This document shows, one piece after another, positions 61,430 through 64,000 of a stretch of DNA of 64,000 nucleotides (position 1 is its first letter; every line of letters starts with the position of its first letter). Source of the stretch: Gracilimonas sp040117685 (GTDB taxonomy: Bacteria > Bacteroidota > Rhodothermia > Balneolales > Balneolaceae); NCBI RefSeq assembly GCF_040117685.2, contig NZ_JBEDYP020000012.1, positions 124,001-188,000 on the forward strand. The letters run 5' to 3'. Both the position numbers and the translations under genes were made by a program. Under the pieces are notes generated by a model. That model searched no databases and had not been told where the DNA came from. It was given only the letters and a program-made list of their open reading frames with translations.

Positions 61430-61465
61430 GTGTCTATTTTCATTACGAATTAACGGATTACAACG

Positions 61466-61711
61466 ATGTCGCGAAAAGACGATATTACAGGTAAAGGAGC
61501 TTTGAACGGGTACCGTTCTTCCAAGTCAAATAATAAGACAAAACATCGCTTTCAATTGAACTTGCAAAAGCGACGTTTTTACGTTCCGGAAGAAGATAAA
61601 TGGGTAACCCTCAAAGTTTCTGCGAAAACTGTCAGAACAATTAACAAGAAAGGAATTTCTGCGGTATTGAAAGAGGCGCGGAAAAAAGGAACTCTTATAA
61701 AAGAAGTGTAG
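61466..61711 (+). CDS. rpmB: 50S ribosomal protein L28
   Basis: An 81-residue ribosomal protein. NGYRSSKSNNKTKHRFQLNL and RRFYVPEEDKWVTLKVSAKT, followed by VRTINKKGISAVL, are the L28 core. It lacks the long C-terminal tail of other forms and has the usual Bacteroidota length. It opens the group L28-L33-DUF4295, with only four bases to rpmG. Confidence 0.95.
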   Translation: MSRKDDITGKGALNGYRSSKSNNKTKHRFQLNLQKRRFYVPEEDKWVTLKVSAKTVRTINKKGISAVLKEARKKGTLIKEV

Positions 61712-61715
61712 AAAA

Positions 61716-61880
61716 ATGGCAAAAGGAAACAGAGTTCAGGTGATTTTAGAGTGTACCGAAAAACCCGGTTCATCTCGTTATGTTACGACTAAAAACCGAA
61801 GAACAACTACGGATCGACTTGAACTAAAAAAATACAACCCGGTTCTTCGTAAACACACCGTTCACAAAGAAATTAAATAA
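61716..61880 (+). CDS. rpmG: 50S ribosomal protein L33
   Basis: A 54-residue ribosomal protein read from the bases: it starts MAKGNRVQVILECTEK, continues SSRYVTTKNRRTTTDRLELK and ends YNPVLRKHTVHKEIK. The pattern is that of L33. Zinc-binding cysteine pairs are absent (only one Cys), so it is the zinc-free form. It starts four bases after rpmB and is eight bases before the DUF4295 gene. Confidence 0.95.
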   Translation: MAKGNRVQVILECTEKPGSSRYVTTKNRRTTTDRLELKKYNPVLRKHTVHKEIK

Positions 61881-61888
61881 CCAGAGTT

Positions 61889-62059
61889 ATGGCTAAGAAG
61901 CAATCATTTGGACAAGAAGCATTACAAGCGAAAGCGGCTCACCGCAAAATGGCAAAGGTTATCATTTCTACCAAGAACGATAAAGGCAAATACGCCTACA
62001 AAGAAGTGATGATTGATCAGGAAAATGTGAAAGAATTTATTCAGCAAAATAAAGCCTGA
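61889..62059 (+). CDS. DUF4295 family small ribosome-linked protein
   Basis: A 56-residue basic protein read from the bases: MAKKQSFGQEALQAKAAHRK, then MAKVIISTKNDKGKYAYKEV and a C-terminal helix ENVKEFIQQNKA. It matches DUF4295, a family found only in Bacteroidota and relatives and coded after L28 and L33. I recall that a Flavobacterium ribosome structure named such a protein bL38, but I cannot check this. Gene order strongly supports a ribosomal role. Confidence 0.9.
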   Translation: MAKKQSFGQEALQAKAAHRKMAKVIISTKNDKGKYAYKEVMIDQENVKEFIQQNKA

Positions 62060-62087
62060 TAGATACTACATTCATAATGAATAGTTA

Positions 62088-62123
62088 AGGTTACGCAATT
62101 ATGATTGTGTAACCTTTTTTTTT
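62088..62123 (+). terminator. Terminator of the rpmB-rpmG-DUF4295 operon
   Basis: A 12-pair stem with one wobble (62088-62099 with 62104-62115), loop TATG, then a run of nine T. It lies 28 bases after the DUF4295 stop and 30 before the yqeY start. Confidence 0.88.
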
Positions 62124-62152
62124 GGTTATTTTCAGCGACGGAGGAAGTTACT

Positions 62153-62611
62153 ATGACGATTAAAGAACAGATTATTTCAGACATCAAGGATGCGATGAAA
62201 GCCAAACAGCAGGATAAGCTGCGGGTTTTACGCTCTTTGAAGGCAAAGCTGATGGAAAAAGAAATAAGCGAACGGCAAGGCGGTGAAGCAAAACTCACCG
62301 ATGAGCAGGCCGTTGAAGTGCTGATGAAAGCTGCCAAGCAGCGTAAAGAATCCATTGAGCAGTTTGAAGAAGGAGGCAGAGAAGATCTGGCCGAGAATGA
62401 AAAAAAGGAGCTGAAAATTATAGAAGCTTACCTCCCGGAAATGATGGGCGAAGATGAAGTCCGCAGTATAGTCAAAGAGAAAATAGAAGCCCTTGGAGCC
62501 TCGGGCATGCAGGACATGGGCAAAGTGATGGGCCCTCTTATGGGGCAGTTGAAAGGCAAAGCAGATGGATCAATCGTAAGCCGAATCGTAAAAGAAGAAC
62601 TCGGGGGATAG
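62153..62611 (+). CDS. GatB/YqeY domain protein
   Basis: A 152-residue protein: MTIKEQIISDIKDAMKAKQQ, then KLRVLRSLKAKLMEKEI, VLMKAAKQRKESIEQFEEGG and IIEAYLPEMMGEDEV with the C-terminal GKVMGPLMGQLKGKADGSIV, quoted in part as MGKVMGPLMGQLKG. The domain is that of the tail of GatB, which binds tRNA in the amidotransferase; free-standing members such as YqeY have an unclear role. I use the ATG at 62153, after a possible TTG or other upstream start. It is coupled to the CvpA-type gene, three bases ahead. Confidence 0.9.
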   Translation: MTIKEQIISDIKDAMKAKQQDKLRVLRSLKAKLMEKEISERQGGEAKLTDEQAVEVLMKAAKQRKESIEQFEEGGREDLAENEKKELKIIEAYLPEMMGEDEVRSIVKEKIEALGASGMQDMGKVMGPLMGQLKGKADGSIVSRIVKEELGG

Positions 62612-62614
62612 TGA

Positions 62615-63184
62615 ATGCTGATCCTTGACCTGATTATTGCCACACCCATACTTTACTTTGGCTACAAAGGGGCTGTAAATGGATTGGTAAAAGAAGTGCT
62701 CAATATTGTAGCAATTATACTAGCGGTTTTCCTGACCTTTAATTACCTGGATGCCTTTACCGGCATCATAGCACCGCTTTTTGAAGAGGGGACTTCATAC
62801 GTGCCGTTTGTATCAGGTGCTATCCTGTTTATAGGCACCATCGGTATTGTTGCTTTGATAGCGTATGGCACCAAAGAGCTTTTGAAAGCAGTTAAACTAA
62901 GCATGGTAAATCGAATTTTGGGTGCTACCTTTGGCGCCCTGAAAAGCGGACTGGTAGTAAGTGCCGTACTGCTGCTTTTAGCGGGTTTTAATGTACCGGG
63001 TGAACAAGCCAGAAATGAATCCTATTTATACCCCTATGTGATTTACCTGGCTCCCTTAACCTACAATGGTGTGGCCCTGGTGTATCCGGGCGCCGAAAAT
63101 TACACCGAAACGCTGAAGGCAAACATCAGTGATCACAATCCCTTAGAAAACATTCCATTTTTAAACGATAATACAGATAACTAA
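62615..63184 (+). CDS. CvpA-family membrane protein
   Basis: A 189-residue protein with four membrane helices (LDLIIATPILYFGYKGAVNG start, LNIVAIILAVFLTFNYL, VSGAILFIGTIGIVALIAYG and FGALKSGLVVSAVLLLLAGF). CvpA-type proteins are needed for colicin V production in E. coli and for envelope homeostasis under bile stress in others. In its C-terminal quarter a soluble tail of about 50 residues follows. tyrS begins directly at its stop. Confidence 0.85.
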   Translation: MLILDLIIATPILYFGYKGAVNGLVKEVLNIVAIILAVFLTFNYLDAFTGIIAPLFEEGTSYVPFVSGAILFIGTIGIVALIAYGTKELLKAVKLSMVNRILGATFGALKSGLVVSAVLLLLAGFNVPGEQARNESYLYPYVIYLAPLTYNGVALVYPGAENYTETLKANISDHNPLENIPFLNDNTDN

Positions 63185-64000
63185 ATGTCATTTTTACCTG
63201 TTGAGGAACAACTTGAAATCATCCGTCGTGGTACGATAGAAATTGTTCCTGAAGAAGAACTCATTAAAAAGCTCAAGAAATCAAAAAAGGAAAACAAGCC
63301 CCTGAAAATTAAGCTGGGGGTAGATCCAACCCGGCCCGACTTACATTTAGGTCATTCTGTTATTCTTCGGAAAATGAGGCAGTTCCAGGATTTGGGGCAT
63401 GAAGTTATTCTCATTATCGGAGGATTTACCGCCATGATCGGGGATCCAACCGGTCAGAACAAAACCCGCCCGCCACTCACAATGGAAGAGGTTAAGGAAA
63501 ATGCCCAAACCTATATTGAGCAGGCCAACAGCATTTTAGATGAAAGCAAACTCACCCTTACCAACAATTACGACTGGCTGGGTGAGATGGATTTTATGGA
63601 TGTCATCAAGCTATCGTCAAAACTGACGGTTGCCCGAATGATTGAGCGTGATGATTTCTCCAAGCGGTTTGAGAATAATGAGCCGATTTCTTTGCATGAG
63701 TTTCTGTATCCGCTGGCACAAGGTCAGGATTCTGTTCACCTGAAGTCAGATGTTGAGTTGGGAGGAACGGATCAGAAATTTAACCTGCTTGTAGGCAGAC
63801 AACTTCAGAAAGAAGATGGCCAGGACCCGCAGGTTTGCCTGATGATGCCTTTGCTTGTAGGTACCGATGGTTCGGCAAAAATGTCTAAATCCTACGATAA
63901 CTACATTGGGATTAATGAAGAGCCGAATGATATGTACGGTAAAGCCCTGTCCATTCCGGACGATCTGATTTACACCTACTACGAGTTGGTTACCGATGTG
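63185..64000 (+). CDS. tyrS: Tyrosyl-tRNA synthetase, 3' end outside window
   Basis: The first 272 codons of a class I synthetase. The HIGH motif is in GVDPTRPDLHLGHSVIL, and the KMSKS loop is in GSAKMSKSYDNYIG. LGGTDQKFNLLVGR and TAMIGDPTGQNKTRPPLT are the other blocks. Together they identify TyrRS (the GDPTGQ loop and DQKFN). The C-terminal S4-like tRNA-binding domain is cut off by the window end. It starts directly after the CvpA stop, so it belongs to the same run. Confidence 0.95.
   Translation, partial: MSFLPVEEQLEIIRRGTIEIVPEEELIKKLKKSKKENKPLKIKLGVDPTRPDLHLGHSVILRKMRQFQDLGHEVILIIGGFTAMIGDPTGQNKTRPPLTMEEVKENAQTYIEQANSILDESKLTLTNNYDWLGEMDFMDVIKLSSKLTVARMIERDDFSKRFENNEPISLHEFLYPLAQGQDSVHLKSDVELGGTDQKFNLLVGRQLQKEDGQDPQVCLMMPLLVGTDGSAKMSKSYDNYIGINEEPNDMYGKALSIPDDLIYTYYELVTDV

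Overview
The window reads as a piece of chromosome from a free-living, probably marine member of the Bacteroidota/Balneolota group; a Balneolaceae-type organism is my best guess (inference). The evidence is a protein with a type IX secretion C-terminal signal (39476), a PorV/PorQ-family barrel (5760), the small DUF4295 ribosomal-type protein after L28 and L33 (61889), a DUF3667 membrane protein, a cluster coding HU-CCDC81/SPOR proteins, and several copies of the TAnnTTTG promoter element typical of this group. Almost everything is core genome. No phage, insertion sequence or CRISPR array was seen.

The main result is that the window appears to span the replication origin. The 455-base gap at 35769-36223 holds a dense cluster of DnaA boxes. 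It ends in a perfect box, a run of four TAC triplets like a DnaA-trio, and an AT-rich stretch. Two parS-like palindromes lie about 19 kb away at the start of rsmG (55073 and 55227), one of them forming the first codons of that gene. Genes left of the gap lean to the minus strand and genes right of it to the plus strand. The sliding clamp (dnaN) and both gyrase genes are also in the window but not next to the origin.

Layout. 1-2.1 kb: end of a TPR protein, then rho. 2.3-5.7 kb (minus): purS-clpS-purQ-lptB-rhodanese run, and miaA. 5.8-9.9 kb: PorV-like barrel, dnaN coupled to a SAM hydrolase, a methyltransferase. 10-14.3 kb (minus): argS, DUF3667, a DsbA-like thiol protein and a NifS-type cysteine desulfurase. 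14.3-16.4 kb: nadC and nadA. 16.6-22.1 kb (plus): envelope cluster of a TonB-dependent-type barrel, two HU-like proteins (one fused to a membrane anchor and SPOR domain), TolQ/ExbB, TolR/ExbD and TonB. 22.2-28.3 kb (minus): mscS, glgP, ispE, cca. 28.4-31.3 kb: a small accessory stretch with a ParE/Phd toxin-antitoxin pair flanked by related repeats, a Cho-like GIY-YIG nuclease and a nitroreductase. 31.3-35.8 kb (minus): glpD, patatin, HepT/MntA pair, metalloenzyme, dtd, in one tight run leading away from the origin.

Right of the origin: a DinB-type protein, purM, SRPBCC/GyrI-like protein, lipoprotein, T9SS cargo, DUF2914, an Xre plus membrane-protein pair, DUF3820, cstA, a TrkA-type potassium channel, a 2OG-Fe(II) oxygenase, a PhoB/PhoR-like pair, manC, a coupled MBL/unknown/barrel trio, glutathione peroxidase and tRNA-Asp. 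Then come mnmG-rsmG, a WYL regulator, gyrA/gyrB, rpmB-rpmG-DUF4295, yqeY-cvpA and the start of tyrS.

Intergenic regions hold several long imperfect palindromes of differing sequence (5.7, 9.0, 9.9, 25.9 and 40.8 kb). The standard genes are secure. Promoters, operators and the origin are read from motifs only.
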